A stretch of 64,000 nucleotides of DNA from Tenacibaculum caenipelagi (GCF_004363005.1 NZ_SNYH01000001.1:496001-560000); one strand, 5' to 3'. Counted from the first letter of the stretch, positions 9,689-19,158 are shown. Notes: generated from the letters alone by a model not told the origin. Numbers and translations are program-made.

Positions 9689-10105
9689 CTAATATAAAAT
9701 GTTCGGTTTCCTATGATGTTCTAAATATTCGTTAACCATTTCATCTGTAATATTGCCTGTACTCCAAACTCCATAGCCAACTCCCCAAAAATGTTTCCCC
9801 CAGTAAAGATCGCTTAACTTTCTAAATTCTTGTTGAAGCTTACGAGAACTTCTACCCTTCAGTTGCTTTACTAAGTAACTCTCACTTTGTTTAGGTGCAT
9901 ATTCTATATGCATATGAATATGATCTGAACTAACTACTCCTTTTAAAATCGATACGTCTTCTGCATCACAAATTTGAACTAGTAAATCTCTACAACGTTC
10001 TTGTATATCTCCTTTCAATATCTGATAACGATATTTGGTAACCCAAACTATATGACAGGTTAACCTACTTACTGTATGAGAACCTTTTCGTATTGATCTT
10101 TCCAT
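9689..10105 (-). CDS. tnpA: IS200/IS605-family transposase TnpA
   Basis: This single-strand transposase of the HUH Y1 superfamily has 138 residues, the full length for the IS200 group. The N-terminal CHIVWVTKYRYQIL is characteristic. The HUH metal-binding motif is SSDHIHMHIEY, and the nucleophile Tyr lies in EMVNEYLEHHRK near the C-terminus. Both are intact, so the protein may be active. No TnpB gene accompanies it. Flanking hairpins fit transposon ends and the known translational and transcriptional insulation of IS200. Confidence 0.95.
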   Translation of the reverse strand: MERSIRKGSHTVSRLTCHIVWVTKYRYQILKGDIQERCRDLLVQICDAEDVSILKGVVSSDHIHMHIEYAPKQSESYLVKQLKGRSSRKLQQEFRKLSDLYWGKHFWGVGYGVWSTGNITDEMVNEYLEHHRKPNILY

Positions 10106-10194
10106 ATCTGAAAGGTATTAATTTTTTATATAACTGAAAGTGCTGCAATAAAATTGCAGGGTTTTGAACCCTAAATTGAAACCAATAACTGAAA

Positions 10195-10224
10195 GGGAGA
10201 AATAATATTATTTCTCCCTTTTTC
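10195..10224 (+). terminator. Perfect 24-base palindrome with T-run at the 5' side of the IS200 element
   Basis: GGGAGAAATAAT followed by its exact complement ATTATTTCTCCC and then six T's. It would block plus-strand transcription entering the next gene. In IS200 such a structure upstream of tnpA acts as an insulator and may form part of the left end. Confidence 0.6.
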
Positions 10225-10325
10225 TTGATTTCAAATAATCTAACTTTTAAAAATAAAAAACTAGAAAAACAGAAATAATCTTTTCCAACTTATCTCTATT
10301 ATTATTGAATTATTATTTTTACGTA

Positions 10326-11084
10326 ATGAGTTTCAAAAAAAACTACAAGCGAATCATTTCTTTAGTACCTAGCCAAACAGAATTATTAGTTGATTTGGGG
10401 CTCGAAGATCAAATTGTTGGTGTCACAAAATTTTGCATTCACCCTAAGCGTTTAACCAAAACAAAAACTATTGTAGGAGGTACAAAAAACATTAAAATTG
10501 ATGTAATAAAAGCCTTGAACCCTGATATTATCCTATGTAATAAAGAAGAAAACACCAAAGAAATTGTTGAAGCTTGTGAGCAAATAGCAATAACTCATGT
10601 TTCTGACATTTACACCCTTGCAGATGCTAAAGAATTAATTTCGTTATATGGGAGTTTTTTTAACAAACAAACTGAAGCTCTCAGAATGATTAATCTCTTA
10701 GAATCTAAAATAATAGATTTTAAAAAGTTTATAGATAATAAAAAAACAAGGAAAGCAGCCTATTTTATCTGGAGAAAACCATGGATGGTTGCAGCTAATA
10801 ATACTTTTATAAATCATTTACTTGAGTTAAACAAGTTTGAAAATATTTATGCTAATGAGCAAAGATATCCTGAGGTAAATATTGAAAATATTTCATACAA
10901 AAACCCCGAGCTCATCTTACTTTCTTCAGAGCCTTTTCCTTTTAAAAAGAAACATATTTTAGAAATAGAGGAGTATACAAACAAAACCTCCTTTATTTTG
11001 GTTGATGGAGAGTTTTTTTCTTGGTACGGTAGTAGGTTGTTAAAAGCTTTTGATTATTTTAAAAAATTACATAATAGTATTTGA
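10326..11084 (+). CDS. BtuF-like periplasmic-binding-fold protein lacking a signal peptide
   Basis: The product (about 252 residues) belongs to the helical-backbone metal-receptor / cobalamin-binding fold: KRIISLVPSQTELLVDLGLEDQIVGVTKFCIHP at the N-terminus, then VIKALNPDIILCNKEEN. It resembles the short cytosolic-looking BtuF relatives of flavobacteria. The ATG at 10326 is chosen over a TTG at 10305. Neither start gives a signal peptide, which is odd for a substrate-binding protein; it may bind corrinoid or metal in the cytoplasm, or use another export route. No permease gene is adjacent. A cobalamin-dependent mutase (icmF) lies 4.6 kb away. Its 3' end overlaps the opposing gene by 18 bases. 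Confidence 0.75.
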   Translation: MSFKKNYKRIISLVPSQTELLVDLGLEDQIVGVTKFCIHPKRLTKTKTIVGGTKNIKIDVIKALNPDIILCNKEENTKEIVEACEQIAITHVSDIYTLADAKELISLYGSFFNKQTEALRMINLLESKIIDFKKFIDNKKTRKAAYFIWRKPWMVAANNTFINHLLELNKFENIYANEQRYPEVNIENISYKNPELILLSSEPFPFKKKHILEIEEYTNKTSFILVDGEFFSWYGSRLLKAFDYFKKLHNSI

Positions 11085-11264
11085 CAAATCTTCATCTAAA
11101 TATTTAATTCTATTTAGTTTTTCCAAGATTTTCATTGCTTTAAATGCTGAGCGATCGCTTTTACATTCGTCTACATACTTATAATCATTAGCCCTTTCAA
11201 CCAACTTACGATACCTATCTTCTAAATGCATTCTATACCTGCGTAATTGGCTAATTCTTGACAT
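11067..11264 (-). CDS. Small basic conserved hypothetical protein
   Basis: A 65-residue, highly charged, helix-forming protein (MSRISQLRRYRMHLEDRYRK at the start, then KAMKILEKLNRIKYLDEDL). I cannot assign a function. The composition (Arg/Lys/Glu/Asp-rich, no signal peptide or Cys) fits a soluble helical protein. It overlaps the end of the BtuF-like gene tail to tail by 18 bases. The ATG start and codon use look like those of a real gene. Confidence 0.6.
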   Translation of the reverse strand: MSRISQLRRYRMHLEDRYRKLVERANDYKYVDECKSDRSAFKAMKILEKLNRIKYLDEDLSNTIM

Positions 11265-11382
11265 TCTTATTAAAATTAAGTGGTTTATAAATATACATAA
11301 TTATTTGATTTACAACTAAATAAAAATACCCCAAAATATAAAATGGGTGAATTTCCTATTTTTACTATCTAAAACAACAAAA

Positions 11383-11406
11383 AAGCCCTTGATTTCTCAA
11401 GAGCTT
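11383..11406 (-). terminator. Terminator of the DUF4197 gene
   Basis: The stem CTTGA/TCAAG (loop TTTC) is extended by AAGC/GCTT across one mismatch. On the minus strand it is followed by six T's. It lies about 30 bases past the stop codon at 11435. Confidence 0.65.
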
Positions 11407-11434
11407 ACATGTTTATTTTTTTCTGAATCTATTT

Positions 11435-12142
11435 CTATCTATTGTCCTGCAACGCAAAAACTTGACGTAACAATGCTGTATCTCTCAACCCTACTTTTTC
11501 ACGGATTCCTTTTTCCTCTACCGCAATCATTGTAAACACTCCTTCTAAAGCTTCGGTAGTAACATAATCTGTTAAATCTGGATTTACCTTTTTTACAAAC
11601 GGAATACTATTATATTTCGTGATTAAGTTTGACCATATTTTATCGGCTCCTACTTTTGCAAATGAATTCTTAATCACTGGATTAAACTCACTGTATAAAG
11701 CTGTTGTTGTTTTTCCTTCCAAATATGAAGTCGCAGCGTTGTCAGCTCCTAATAATATGTTTTTTGCATCAGCGAATGTAATTTCTTTAACAGCGTTTAC
11801 AAAAATTGGAGTAGCTGTCTTTACTGCATCTTCTGCAGTTCTATTAATTGCTTTTAAACCTTCATCAGCTAAATTCCCTAGACCAATCTTACGCAACCCT
11901 TTATCAACAGCTTGTAACTCTTCTGGTAATAAAATTTTTACTAAATCATTTTTGTAAAAACCATCAGTAGCCGTTAATTTACTTACTTGATGTTGAATAC
12001 CATTATCTAACGCTTGTCGCAAACCATTTCCAATTTGCTCCTGTGTTAACACTCCTCCTTGTGGTAATTGATTCACTACTTTTTGTAATTCTGCACAGCC
12101 AATAAAAGCAAGTGCGATAAAGAATACTGTAATTTTTTTCAT
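11435..12142 (-). CDS. DUF4197-domain lipoprotein
   Basis: The start is set at the ATG at 12142 because it gives a lipoprotein signal (MKKITVFFIALAFIGCAEL). The rest (about 235 residues) is a helical DUF4197 domain, with phrases typical of the family such as GGVLTQEQIGNGLRQAL, GLKAINRTAEDAVK and DAKNILLGADNAAT. The function of the family is unknown; it is common in Bacteroidota and Proteobacteria envelopes. It is followed by its own terminator and preceded on the same strand by the tiny DUF5522 gene. Confidence 0.88.
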   Translation of the reverse strand: MKKITVFFIALAFIGCAELQKVVNQLPQGGVLTQEQIGNGLRQALDNGIQHQVSKLTATDGFYKNDLVKILLPEELQAVDKGLRKIGLGNLADEGLKAINRTAEDAVKTATPIFVNAVKEITFADAKNILLGADNAATSYLEGKTTTALYSEFNPVIKNSFAKVGADKIWSNLITKYNSIPFVKKVNPDLTDYVTTEALEGVFTMIAVEEKGIREKVGLRDTALLRQVFALQDNR

Positions 12143-12195
12143 GTTTACTTGTTTGATTTTATCTATTAGAAACAATAAACTAATTTTTGTCACAT

Positions 12196-12360
12196 TTATT
12201 TGAAACTATCGGTATTTTTATCATATCCATACGGACAGTGTTTACAGCCACTCTTACAACAATACCCACGTCGTAAATGGTATGCTTCTTTAAAAACTCT
12301 ATACCCTTGTTCGTTGATATAATACTCATCAGGAGTGGGTTTTAATATCTCTTTTCTCAT
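12196..12360 (-). CDS. DUF5522-like cysteine-cluster small protein
   Basis: A 54-residue frame starting at ATG 12360 and ending 53 bases before the DUF4197 start. It reads MRKEILKPTPDEYYINEQG, then a cysteine cluster RRGYCCKSGCKHCPYGY. The four-Cys CC-x3-C-x2-C pattern followed by PYGY is what I recall for the small DUF5522 family of Bacteroidota, often described as a possible metal or iron-sulfur binder. The function is unknown. The gene is short enough to be missed by length cut-offs. Confidence 0.8.
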   Translation of the reverse strand: MRKEILKPTPDEYYINEQGYRVFKEAYHLRRGYCCKSGCKHCPYGYDKNTDSFK

Positions 12361-12380
12361 ACTACAAATATCATAAAAAA

Positions 12381-12419
12381 AATACGTTAAACAGGTTTTA
12401 TATTCCTCCTTAACGTATT
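12381..12419 (-). terminator. Terminator downstream of the DUF4136 gene
   Basis: The inverted repeat AATACGTTAA / TTAACGTATT encloses a loop of about 19 bases containing an AGG/CCT pair. On the minus strand it is followed by eight T's. It separates the hutU-DUF4136 unit from the DUF5522-DUF4197 genes. Confidence 0.7.
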
Positions 12420-12444
12420 ACTCTATTTCAAAAATATAATTTTA

Positions 12445-12969
12445 CTACTTAACCTTTGGAGGATATTGCGCCATAATTTCGGCTACAAATTCTTTAATAC
12501 GCGCTTCTTTACGTTGTACACTACTTGTACTCAAAGCTCCGGTACCTATTCCTTGCCATACTAACTCTTTTTTGCTAGCATCTAACAAATCAATAAACAA
12601 AGTTCCTTCAGTATATTGAGAAACGGTTACAGGACTTGGACCATAATACCATGGATAATAAAATCCTCCATAGTAATTATCGTTCACATTTATACGCTCT
12701 CGTGATTTGGTAAATAAACTTACCAATACATCAGGCGAAGCTGATTTAGTCATTCCTTTGGCCATCAATTCCGCTTCAATAGCACGCATAATACGTTTCT
12801 TATCCAAATCAGAGATTGGTGCTTTGTCTATTCCTGTTTTATAAAACGCAAAGGTTTTATACTGATTAAAATTAGTTTGGGTATCATAATCAGTTGTTAC
12901 TCTTACCGAGCTACATGAGGTTACCAACAAAGCTATGATTGGTAATACTAGTAATTTTATTTTTTTCAT
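12445..12969 (-). CDS. DUF4136-domain lipoprotein
   Basis: This is a 174-residue lipoprotein (MKKIKLLVLPIIALLVTSCSS). DUF4136 features include VRVTTDYDTQTNFNQYKTFAF after the lipobox, a central Tyr/Gly/Pro-rich segment NYYGGFYYPWYYGP, and a C-terminal strand-helix segment GTLFIDLLDASKKELVWQG. The biochemical role is unknown; the protein is expected in the envelope. It follows hutU by 11 bases on the same strand, so the two are probably co-transcribed although no functional link is known. Confidence 0.9.
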   Translation of the reverse strand: MKKIKLLVLPIIALLVTSCSSVRVTTDYDTQTNFNQYKTFAFYKTGIDKAPISDLDKKRIMRAIEAELMAKGMTKSASPDVLVSLFTKSRERINVNDNYYGGFYYPWYYGPSPVTVSQYTEGTLFIDLLDASKKELVWQGIGTGALSTSSVQRKEARIKEFVAEIMAQYPPKVK

Positions 12970-12980
12970 TTTCTTAGGAT

Positions 12981-14975
12981 TTACATATTCTCTAATAATG
13001 CATCATCTACTAAGTTTGGAAGTGTAACCTTCAGTTTCTTTTCTGCTTCCATGGCACGTTTGATAGCAAAAACAGCTTCGTCATTTCGTGCCCAACTACG
13101 TCTTGCAATTCCGTTATTCACATCCCAGAAAAGCATTGATTTTAAGCGTCTTGATGCATCTTTAGAACCATCAAGAAGCATGCCAAATCCACCATTGATT
13201 ACTTCTCCCCAGCCTACTCCACCTCCGTTATGGATAGAAACCCAAGTAGCTCCTCTAAAACTATCTCCAATTACATTATGAATTGCCATATCTGCTGTAA
13301 AACGAGAACCGTCATAAATGTTTGATGTTTCTCGGTATGGTGAATCTGTTCCTGAAACATCGTGGTGATCGCGACCTAACACTACTGGACCTATTTTTCC
13401 TTTCTTAATTGCCTTATTAAACGCTTCTGCTATTTTCATACGCCCTTCAGCGTCTGCATATAAGATACGTGCTTGCGAACCTACTACTAACTTATTTTCT
13501 TGTGCTCCTTTAATCCACTGAATATTATCCGCCATTTGCTGTTGGATTTCTTCTGGAGATTTTTTCATGATTTTCTCCAACACCTTACAAGCAATAGCAT
13601 CTGTCTTCGCTAAATCTTCAGGTTTTCCAGAAGTACATACCCAGCGGAAAGGACCAAAACCATAATCGAAACACATAGGCCCCATAATATCTTGTACATA
13701 ACTAGGATACTTGAACTCTCTTCCTAAAGTCGGATTCGCATTCATTACATCAGCACCTGCTCTACTCGCTTCTAATAAAAAAGCATTACCGTAATCAAAG
13801 AAATAGGTTCCTTTTTCTGTATGCTTATTGATTGCTTTTGCATGACGACGCAACGTTTCTTGCACCTTTTCTTTAAACAACTCAGGATTGTTTGCCATCA
13901 TCTCATTTGATTCTTCAAACGACATATCAACTGGATAATATCCTCCAGCCCATGGATTGTGTAATGACGTTTGATCTGAACCTAAGTCGATATAAACATC
14001 TTCTTCAGCAAACTTCTCCCAAACATCAACCACATTTCCTAAGTAAGCTAACGAAACAACTTCTTCGTTTTCCTTTGCTTTTCTTACACGCACTACTAAT
14101 TCATCTAAATCAGTGATTTTTTCATCAATCCAACCTTGATCTAATCGAACCTGGGTTATTTTTGGATTCACCTCAGCACATACTGTAATACAACCAGCAA
14201 TATTTCCTGCTTTCGGTTGCGCTCCGCTCATTCCTCCTAAACCAGCAGTAACAAATAAGTTTCCTTCTGGTGATTTTCCTATCTTTCTAAATCCGTTTAA
14301 CACGGTAATCGTTGTTCCATGTACAATTCCTTGTGGACCTATATACATGTAACTTCCTGCTGTCATTTGCCCATATTGAGTTACACCCAAAGCATTAAAC
14401 TTTTCCCAATCATCTGGCTTTGAATAATTAGGAATCATCATTCCGTTTGTAACTACCACTCTTGGAGCATCTTTATGTGATGGAAATAATCCCATTGGGT
14501 GCCCTGAGTACATTACTAACGTTTGTTTATTTGTCATTTCAGACAAGTACTTCATGGTCAACAAGTACTGAGCCCAATTAGAAAATACTGCTCCATTCCC
14601 CCCATAGGTAATTAATTCGTGAGGATGTTGCGCTACTGCGTAATCCAAATTATTTTGAATCATCACCATAATAGCCTTTGCTTGTTCAGATTTCCCTGGG
14701 TACTCCTCGATAGGACGCGCATACATTTTATAGTCAGGACGGAAACGGTACATATAAATTCGTCCGTACTTTTCTAATTCTTCAGCAAACTCTGGTAATA
14801 ATTCTTCATGGTGTTGCTTATCAAAATATCGTAACGCATTACGTAAAGCTAATTTTTTCTCTTCATCAGTTAAAATTTCCTTACGCTTTGGTGCGTGATT
14901 TATTGTAGTATCATACTCCTTTTTTGGAGGTAATATAGCTGGTATTCCTTGTTTTATTTGTTCTTTAAAAGTCAT
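12981..14975 (-). CDS. hutU: Urocanate hydratase
   Basis: HutU converts urocanate to imidazolone propionate, the second step of histidine degradation, using tightly bound NAD+. Start at ATG 14975 (664 residues); a TTG 24 bases upstream is less likely. Motifs include YGGNGAVFSNWAQYLLTM, MYSGHPMGLFPSH, MYIGPQGIVHGTT and the NAD loop GLGGMSGAQPKAG. The catalytic-region Cys lies in WVCTSGKPEDLAKTD. It is about 100 residues longer than the Gram-negative type, which fits the long Bacteroidota form. No other hut gene (hutH, hutI, hutG) is in the window. Confidence 0.95.
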   Translation of the reverse strand: MTFKEQIKQGIPAILPPKKEYDTTINHAPKRKEILTDEEKKLALRNALRYFDKQHHEELLPEFAEELEKYGRIYMYRFRPDYKMYARPIEEYPGKSEQAKAIMVMIQNNLDYAVAQHPHELITYGGNGAVFSNWAQYLLTMKYLSEMTNKQTLVMYSGHPMGLFPSHKDAPRVVVTNGMMIPNYSKPDDWEKFNALGVTQYGQMTAGSYMYIGPQGIVHGTTITVLNGFRKIGKSPEGNLFVTAGLGGMSGAQPKAGNIAGCITVCAEVNPKITQVRLDQGWIDEKITDLDELVVRVRKAKENEEVVSLAYLGNVVDVWEKFAEEDVYIDLGSDQTSLHNPWAGGYYPVDMSFEESNEMMANNPELFKEKVQETLRRHAKAINKHTEKGTYFFDYGNAFLLEASRAGADVMNANPTLGREFKYPSYVQDIMGPMCFDYGFGPFRWVCTSGKPEDLAKTDAIACKVLEKIMKKSPEEIQQQMADNIQWIKGAQENKLVVGSQARILYADAEGRMKIAEAFNKAIKKGKIGPVVLGRDHHDVSGTDSPYRETSNIYDGSRFTADMAIHNVIGDSFRGATWVSIHNGGGVGWGEVINGGFGMLLDGSKDASRRLKSMLFWDVNNGIARRSWARNDEAVFAIKRAMEAEKKLKVTLPNLVDDALLENM

Positions 14976-14999
14976 TTTATACGTTTTTTGAGTTTTCAA

Positions 15000-15277
15000 T
15001 AAAAACTTGAAAACTTGTTAATGTTTAGATTATAGATAAGCGTAAAAAATGAAAAAGCTAGGGATAGCGGATATCTGCTCTGTGATACTGAGCTTCAATC
15101 CTCTTCTTATATTTTAAAGTTAAAAAATCCATCTTCTTTGAAGTTTGCACAAATATAAGTTTATACCATTAAAAAAAATGAATTTAAAAAGTATAAAATT
15201 CTTTTTCGTTTCTTTATTTATTCTCCTATGCTTACAATAAATTGTACCTTTGGTTAGTTTATTGCATAAACAGGTTT
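15000..15277. other. Divergent intergenic region, hutU / HExxH protein
   Basis: On the minus strand TATATTTG (15150-15157) is a fair -7 box for hutU with a leader of about 170 bases. On the plus strand TACCTTTG (15245-15252) is a -7 box 25 bases before the ATG at 15278. The stretch 15056-15118 reads unlike its AT-rich surroundings (AGGGATAGCGGATATC and onward) and may be a structured leader of hutU or a remnant of a dispersed element. Confidence 0.35.
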
Positions 15278-15601
15278 ATGATATTTATTTCAAAACATAT
15301 AATTCCAAAAGGTTTTGCTGGATTAACACTCTATCCGTTCATCTTTTTAAAAAGAGAAGACTTAAAAGGTAATCCTGTTTTAATAAACCATGAAAAAATT
15401 CATTTAAAACAACAATTAGAATTGTTAATTGTTTTCTTTTATCTTTTTTACTTCCTTGAATGGTTTATTAGACTACTAATTTACCGTAAATCATCTTTAG
15501 CTTATAACAATATAAGTTTTGAGAGAGAAGCTTATCAAAACGAAAATAATCTGGAATATATCACCACTCGAAAAAAGTGGGCTTTCCTTTCCTATTTATA
15601 A
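15278..15601 (+). CDS. Small HExxH-motif membrane-associated protein (zincin-like)
   Basis: The ATG at 15278 is preferred to a TTG at 15242. The 107-residue product contains NHEKIHLKQQLELL, an HExxH zinc-binding signature, followed by a hydrophobic segment (VFFYLFYFLEWFIRLLIY) and then FEREAYQNE, which could supply the third (Glu) ligand of a gluzincin. Minimal proteins of this kind occur in Bacteroidota, but I know of no function. It could be a membrane-embedded peptidase or a non-catalytic relic. It lies 70 bases upstream of icmF on the same strand. Confidence 0.65.
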   Translation: MIFISKHIIPKGFAGLTLYPFIFLKREDLKGNPVLINHEKIHLKQQLELLIVFFYLFYFLEWFIRLLIYRKSSLAYNNISFEREAYQNENNLEYITTRKKWAFLSYL

Positions 15602-15671
15602 TTGTTAAAACATCTAACTATTTTTTAAGATTTCCGTAAATTGCGTACCCGAAAATTAAGACAATTTACGA

Positions 15672-18600
15672 ATGGAACAAATAACTCCCTATAAACCTAA
15701 ACACAAAGTACGAATTGTAACCGCAGCTTCCTTATTTGACGGACACGATGCTGCCATTAATATTATGCGCCGAATTATTCAATCTACTGGGGTTGAAGTA
15801 ATTCACTTAGGACATGATAGAAGCGTTGAAGAAGTAGTAAACTGTGCTATTCAAGAAGACGCAAATGCAATTGCTATGACTTCGTACCAAGGTGGACACA
15901 ACGAGTACTTTAAGTACATGTACGATTTATTGCAAGAAAAAGGAGCTGGACATATTAAAATATTTGGTGGTGGTGGTGGAGTAATTCTACCAGAGGAAAT
16001 CAAAGAATTGATGGACTACGGAATTACTCGTATTTACTCTCCTGATGATGGTCGTGAATTGGGATTACAAGGAATGATTAATGATTTAGTTCAACAATCA
16101 GACTTTGCCATTGGAGATACATTAAATGGAGAAGTAGATAAATTAGCCGATAAAGAAGTTGGTAGTATTGCTCGTGTAATTTCTGCTGCTGAGAACTTCC
16201 CAGAAGTTGCTAAAGAAGCTTTAGAAACCATTCACAAAAAAAATAAAAATTCTAAAACCCCTGTTTTAGGAATTACAGGTACAGGTGGTGCTGGTAAATC
16301 GAGTTTAGTGGACGAATTAGTTCGTCGTTTCTTAATTGATTTTCCTGAGAAAACTATCGGATTAATTTCTGTAGATCCATCGAAAAGAAAAACAGGTGGT
16401 GCTTTATTAGGTGACCGTATTCGTATGAATGCGATTAATAACGAACGTGTGTATATGCGTTCATTAGCTACACGTCAGTCAAACTTAGCATTATCAAAAT
16501 ATGTAAATGAGGCTGTAGAAGTTTTAAAAGCAGCGGAGTTTGACCTAATTATTTTAGAAACTTCAGGTATTGGGCAATCTGACACAGAGATTATTGAACA
16601 TTCTGATACTTCTTTGTATGTAATGACTCCTGAATTTGGTGCTGCAACTCAGCTAGAAAAAATCGACATGCTTGATTTTGCTGATTTAGTAGCCATCAAC
16701 AAATTTGATAAAAGAGGAGCTTTAGATGCCTTACGCGATGTAAAAAAGCAATACATGCGTAACAACAACTTATGGGATGTTCATATGGATGACATGCCTG
16801 TTTTTGGAACGATTGCATCTCAATTCAACGATCCAGGAATGAATTCGTTGTACAAAGCAATCATGGATAAATTGGTTGAAAAAACTGGAGCTGATTTACA
16901 ATCTACTTTTGAAATTACAAAAGAGATGTCTGAAAAGATATTTGTAATTCCACCTAGTAGAACACGTTATTTATCTGAAATTTCAGAAAACAACCGCGCC
17001 TATGATAAAACGGTTAATGAGCAAGAAAAAGTAGCTCAAAAATTATATGGAATTTTCAAAACTATTGAAAGTGTTTCTGAATCTGAAATAGTACTAGATA
17101 AATCAGGAATTGAAGAAACTTCTATTAACAAAACAGAAGAAAACAAAGATTTTCTTAAGCTTTTAATTGCCGAATTTGATCGTGTTAAAATGGATTTAGA
17201 CCCTTATAACTGGGAAATCATTTTAAACTGGCAAGAGAAAGTAAAAAAATACAAAGATCCTATATACTCGTTCAAAGTACGTGATAAGGAAATTAAAATA
17301 GAAACTCATACAGAGTCACTTTCACACACTCAAATTCCGAAAGTAGCCTTACCAAAATACCAAGCTTGGGGTGATTTATTACGTTGGAATTTACAAGAGA
17401 ATGTTCCTGGTGAATTCCCTTATGCTTCAGGATTATATCCTTTCAAACGTACGGGAGAAGATCCAACACGTATGTTTGCTGGTGAAGGTGGACCTGAACG
17501 TACTAACCGTCGTTTCCACTATGTAAGTTTAGGAATGCCAGCAAAACGTCTTTCTACAGCTTTTGATTCGGTTACTTTATACGGTAACGATCCAGGACAC
17601 AGACCTGATATTTATGGTAAAATTGGTAATGCTGGAGTATCTATTTGTTGTTTAGATGATGCTAAAAAATTATACTCTGGTTTCGATTTAAGTCATGCTA
17701 TGACTTCAGTTTCTATGACTATTAATGGTCCTGCTCCAATGTTATTAGGATTCTTTATGAATGCAGCGATTGATCAGAATTGTGAGAAATACATCAAAGA
17801 ACACAAATTAGAGAAAAAGGTTGAAGCGAAACTTAAAGAATTATACGACGATAAAGGTTTAGAGCGTCCTAGATATAATGGAGAACTTCCTGAAGGTAAT
17901 GACGGATTAGGTTTGTTATTATTAGGTGTTACAGGTGATCAAATCTTACCTGCAGATGTATACGCTGAAATTAAAGCGAATACTTTAGCACAAGTTCGCG
18001 GTACGGTTCAAGCAGATATTTTAAAAGAAGATCAAGCACAGAACACTTGTATTTTCTCTACGGAATTTGCTTTGCGTTTAATGGGAGATGTACAAGAATA
18101 TTTTATTGAGAAAAATGTTCGTAATTTCTATTCGGTATCTATTTCTGGATATCATATTGCAGAAGCTGGCGCAAACCCTATTACGCAGTTAGCCTTAACC
18201 TTAGCAAACGGGTTTACCTACGTAGAATACTATTTATCAAGAGGAATGGATATTAATAAGTTTGGTCCAAACTTATCGTTCTTCTTCTCTAATGGTATTG
18301 ACCCTGAATATGCAGTTATTGGTCGTGTAGCTCGTAAAATTTGGGCAAAAGCTTTAAAATATAAGTACGGAGCGAATCCAAGAGCACAAATGTTAAAATA
18401 TCATATTCAAACTTCTGGACGTTCTTTACACGCGCAAGAAATTGATTTTAATGATATTCGTACAACGCTGCAGGCATTATATGCTATTTATGACAACTGT
18501 AACTCGTTACATACGAATGCCTATGATGAAGCAATTACAACTCCAACTGAAGAGTCTGTTCGTAGAGCCATGGCAATTCAATTAATTATTAATAAAGAAT

Positions 18601-19097
18601 TAGGATTGGCTAAAAACGAAAACCCAATTCAAGGTTCATTCATTATTGAAGAATTAACTGATTTAGTTGAGGAAGCGGTATTAACTGAGTTCGATAGAAT
18701 TACGGAACGTGGTGGTGTATTAGGAGCGATGGAAACCATGTACCAACGTTCTAAAATTCAAGAAGAGAGTTTATATTATGAAACCTTAAAACATACAGGT
18801 GAGTTCCCAATTATTGGAGTAAACACCTTCTTAAGTTCTAAAGGTTCTCCAACAGTTACTCCGCAAGAAGTGATTCGAGCTACTGAGGAAGAAAAACAAT
18901 TCCAAATCAAAACAAAAGAGAACTTAAATAAAGCTCATGAAGATAAAATAGAGCAACTTTTATCTGAAATGCAATCGGCTGCAATTAACAATCAAAATCT
19001 TTTTGAAAAGTTAATGGACGCTACCAAAGTTTGTTCGTTGGGTCAAATTACTGCTTCATTGTTTGAAGTTGGTGGTCAATACAGACGAAACATGTAA
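15672..19097 (+). CDS. icmF: Fused isobutyryl-CoA mutase (IcmF) with G-protein chaperone domain
   Basis: This 1141-residue adenosylcobalamin enzyme interconverts isobutyryl-CoA and n-butyryl-CoA (some members act on isovaleryl-CoA). The order is B12-binding domain (about 10-145, with [16 protein letters not shown]), a MeaI-type GTPase domain (P-loop [12 protein letters not shown] near residue 200) that guards cofactor loading, and the mutase TIM barrel (about 560-1110, with [19 protein letters not shown]). The B12-domain/GTPase/mutase fusion in one chain distinguishes it from separate methylmalonyl-CoA mutase subunits. It stands alone, convergent with a J-domain gene and sharing a terminator with it. 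Substrate choice cannot be fixed from this reading. Confidence 0.95.
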   Translation: MEQITPYKPKHKVRIVTAASLFDGHDAAINIMRRIIQSTGVEVIHLGHDRSVEEVVNCAIQEDANAIAMTSYQGGHNEYFKYMYDLLQEKGAGHIKIFGGGGGVILPEEIKELMDYGITRIYSPDDGRELGLQGMINDLVQQSDFAIGDTLNGEVDKLADKEVGSIARVISAAENFPEVAKEALETIHKKNKNSKTPVLGITGTGGAGKSSLVDELVRRFLIDFPEKTIGLISVDPSKRKTGGALLGDRIRMNAINNERVYMRSLATRQSNLALSKYVNEAVEVLKAAEFDLIILETSGIGQSDTEIIEHSDTSLYVMTPEFGAATQLEKIDMLDFADLVAINKFDKRGALDALRDVKKQYMRNNNLWDVHMDDMPVFGTIASQFNDPGMNSLYKAIMDKLVEKTGADLQSTFEITKEMSEKIFVIPPSRTRYLSEISENNRAYDKTVNEQEKVAQKLYGIFKTIESVSESEIVLDKSGIEETSINKTEENKDFLKLLIAEFDRVKMDLDPYNWEIILNWQEKVKKYKDPIYSFKVRDKEIKIETHTESLSHTQIPKVALPKYQAWGDLLRWNLQENVPGEFPYASGLYPFKRTGEDPTRMFAGEGGPERTNRRFHYVSLGMPAKRLSTAFDSVTLYGNDPGHRPDIYGKIGNAGVSICCLDDAKKLYSGFDLSHAMTSVSMTINGPAPMLLGFFMNAAIDQNCEKYIKEHKLEKKVEAKLKELYDDKGLERPRYNGELPEGNDGLGLLLLGVTGDQILPADVYAEIKANTLAQVRGTVQADILKEDQAQNTCIFSTEFALRLMGDVQEYFIEKNVRNFYSVSISGYHIAEAGANPITQLALTLANGFTYVEYYLSRGMDINKFGPNLSFFFSNGIDPEYAVIGRVARKIWAKALKYKYGANPRAQMLKYHIQTSGRSLHAQEIDFNDIRTTLQALYAIYDNCNSLHTNAYDEAITTPTEESVRRAMAIQLIINKELGLAKNENPIQGSFIIEELTDLVEEAVLTEFDRITERGGVLGAMETMYQRSKIQEESLYYETLKHTGEFPIIGVNTFLSSKGSPTVTPQEVIRATEEEKQFQIKTKENLNKAHEDKIEQLLSEMQSAAINNQNLFEKLMDATKVCSLGQITASLFEVGGQYRRNM

Positions 19098-19122
19098 ACA
19101 AACAATGTTTGCAAATAAGTAT

Positions 19123-19158
19123 AAAGAAACCTCTTAGAAATTTCTAAGAGGTTTCTTT
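19123..19158. terminator. 36-base perfect palindrome terminating icmF and the J-domain gene
   Basis: AAAGAAACCTCTTAGAAA at 19123-19140 is followed at once by its exact complement at 19141-19158 and further T's. It is a bidirectional terminator. The right arm and centre are also coding: the last codons and stop of the minus-strand gene (P-L-R-N-F-stop) lie inside it. Confidence 0.9.

Larger units (their letters stand above)
9630..10225 (-). mobile_element. IS200-type insertion sequence (IS200/IS605 family)
   Basis: A complete Y1 transposase gene is flanked by small hairpins, as expected for IS200/IS605 elements, which lack terminal inverted repeats and instead carry subterminal stem-loops. 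On the 3' side are stems at 9630-9650 (CTCTGTAC/GTACAGAG) and 9663-9679 (GGGGACT/AGTCCCC). On the 5' side are stems at 10143-10159 (CTGCAAT/ATTGCAG), 10159-10171, and a perfect 24-base palindrome at 10195-10218 followed by T's. ACTGAAAG occurs three times, at 9636, 10133 and 10188. The exact ends are estimated; comparison with an empty site is needed. Confidence 0.7.

Noticed and set aside
13051..13281. Frames opposite hutU, gyrB, mdh, icmF-region and nadV
   Set aside because: All lie wholly inside well-identified genes on the other strand and show no domain or start signal of their own.
12981..14999. TTG start for hutU at 14999
   Set aside because: The ATG at 14975 begins the conserved part (TFKEQI) and needs no rare start.
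15048..15116. 22-codon plus-strand frame upstream of the HExxH gene
   Set aside because: It lies in the putative hutU leader region with no conserved feature visible; treated as chance.
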